In this document: positions 39,293-64,000 of the stretch, piece by piece
Layout of the letters: every line of letters starts with the position of its first letter
How positions within the stretch are numbered: position 1 is the stretch's first letter
NCBI GenBank assembly: GCA_054601695.1
Contig: BAAHQB010000037.1
Location: 496,001-560,000 of the forward strand
Source of the DNA: Amorphochlora amoebiformis
Lineage: Eukaryota; Cercozoa; Chlorarachniophyceae
Direction of reading: 5' to 3'
DNA length: 64,000 nucleotides
Position numbers and translations under genes: made by a program
The notes under the pieces: generated by a model
What the model was told of the DNA's origin: nothing
The model's input: the letters and a program-made list of their open reading frames with translations, nothing else
Database searches by the model: none

Positions 39293-40034
39293 CACTATAT
39301 ATAGATGTGTATATATGTGTATGTCGTATATCATATATTATATATAATGTTTATAAGTGTAAACTGTGTAATCTATAGACTATAGTCAACTGTCTCTGAC
39401 CGTATACTAATACTATTATACTAGTAATAATACTACTATAATTAATCTAGTTAATTAATAATACAACTGACTAAATGTTGTACTAGCGCTAGTTCTAGAG
39501 TTGTAACAACATACTTTCTAGAAATCTAGGAAATATTAATCTAGATTACCTAGATTACTGTTAGTCTAAGATTTTCGCCAGCGCTATGTATAGCGTTATA
39601 GGTTAATCTGTTAATTTAATTAATTATTGTAACTAAGGCTAATTGCATCTATAGTGAACAGCATTCTAAAATCACTGCAAACGCATGGGTAATATTAATA
39701 TAATAAATATCCTCAAGGCAATCTTTAAACTAGTTAAATATCGTCAATTCTTTTTTGAAATATTTCTGGAATTATTTAAAGTATGTATACAACTAGACTA
39801 AATCTAGTATACTACTAGTACTAGTAGTACACGGTCAAAGACAATTGTATGCTGTACTATATACATGTCGCACATGTACTATAGTCTATTAGTAGTACAT
39901 ATACTAGATATATGTAGGCCATCATGACTAGATTTAGAGTATAATATGTCTAGTAAGTAGTAATTGAGGGAATAAAGACGCCAGAATACGCCTCAACTCG
40001 GCTAGGTGCACCGTGCAGCCCGAGTTCTAGAGGA
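39074..40034. other. Convergent 3' intergenic spacer with dense CTAG cluster
   Basis: This spacer lies tail-to-tail between the secreted-protein stop (39073) and the PSMA7 stop (40035). A TA-rich block (39130-39345) is followed by about 600 bp with nineteen CTAG tetramers (39421-40030), including CTAGCGCTAGTTCTAGAG at 39483 and TACTAGTACTAGTAGTAC near 39813. No coding sequence was seen. Confidence 0.7.
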
Positions 40035-41818
<1,784 letters not shown>

Positions 41819-42374
41819 AGCAGCGGCGTGGGTCCCTGAGTGCGCGGATGGCTGAGCCGATCGCTCCTTCGCGCAATTTTCTTTTTCTTGAGGAATTAAA
41901 AACTCGTTCATGTGACCAAGACGTGACATTGGGCATGGTACTAAGATACGTCGCGTACAGCTCACGCAATCACGCGGTTAAAATTCCACCAAACTTGCTC
42001 GCATCCTTTCCCGCCGTCGCTGTTTTTGGACGGCCTCTTGTGGCCCACATAATTCCAACGATGATTTCGAGGTCTTCAACACGTTTGATTACCGATAATC
42101 GAACCGCTTCACCGCTTACGTCGCTCCTTCGGCCTCGAACATGGTGGAGATCCAGACTTGGGCAGGTACCCCACCTGGTGCTCGTCATGGTGATCGCTAC
42201 GTGTGCAGCTGTTGTTACGCTAAGGTTTCTCCAAACCTCCTCTAAATTCTTTCTAATTAGAAAACCATATCTCAGCTCGGGGAAAGGAGGGGGTGCTCAT
42301 TCGAGTGTATATGCACGTGTTTCAACTCCAGGTTGCCTCAACGGTGCGATCTCTACTCACCAGTATCAAGCCTC
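41819..42374. promoter_or_regulatory. Divergent spacer between PSMA7 and VARS
   Basis: This 556-bp head-to-head spacer is GC-richer than the introns and free of TA repeats and CTAG. It must hold both promoters and 5'UTRs. An open + frame (41848-42378) crosses it and is probably fortuitous; see findings. Confidence 0.5.
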
Positions 42375-63966
<21,592 letters not shown>

Positions 63967-64000
63967 GTATATGTGTATATATATATGTATATATATATAT

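Overview
This is a eukaryotic nuclear window from an unidentified protist. Spliceosomal GT-AG introns, a 20S proteasome alpha subunit, the pre-rRNA nuclease LAS1 and a Pol III type tRNA gene exclude a prokaryote or an organelle. One small protein starts with a signal peptide followed by a basic, Ser/Ala-rich stretch with Phe after the likely cleavage site. That suggests, without proving, an alga with a complex (secondary) plastid. Introns are swollen by (TA)n microsatellite, interspersed with CT/GA tracts, degenerate telomere-type CCCTAA/TTAGGG arrays and a few dispersed elements. Most long apparent reading frames here are TA-repeat artefacts coding runs of Tyr-Ile.

I rebuilt the genes by chaining small exons whose reading phases agree across every junction. 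In order they are: MCCC2 (+, 3' half, to 7800); a 119-aa probable plastid-targeted protein (-, 8293-9131); an unrecognised 555-aa protein (+, 9329-28694, 26 exons); LAS1 (-, 29089-37752, 18 exons, 596 aa); tRNA-Gln(CTG) (+, 37823-37892); a 179-aa secreted helical protein (+, 38019-39073); proteasome subunit alpha type 7 (-, 40035-41818, 7 exons); and cytosolic-type valyl-tRNA synthetase (+, 42375 to beyond the window, 35 exons seen, 700 aa so far).

The protein genes alternate strand strictly, so promoters are shared head-to-head (9132-9328, 37753-38018, 41819-42374) and 3' flanks are shared tail-to-tail (7801-8292, 28695-29088, 39074-40034). Genes are close together; almost all the bulk lies inside introns. 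All three tail-to-tail spacers are packed with CTAG palindromes, while the head-to-head spacers almost lack them.

The genes serve separate housekeeping roles: leucine breakdown, rRNA processing, protein turnover and Val-tRNA charging. There is no operon-like or single-pathway cluster. The most unusual features are the CTAG-marked convergent 3' flanks, a 27-bp inverted copy of an exon-intron boundary inside a VARS intron, repeated local duplications that copy 3' splice sites, telomere-type repeats ending exactly at 3' splice sites, and a family of about 390-bp elements with terminal inverted repeats.
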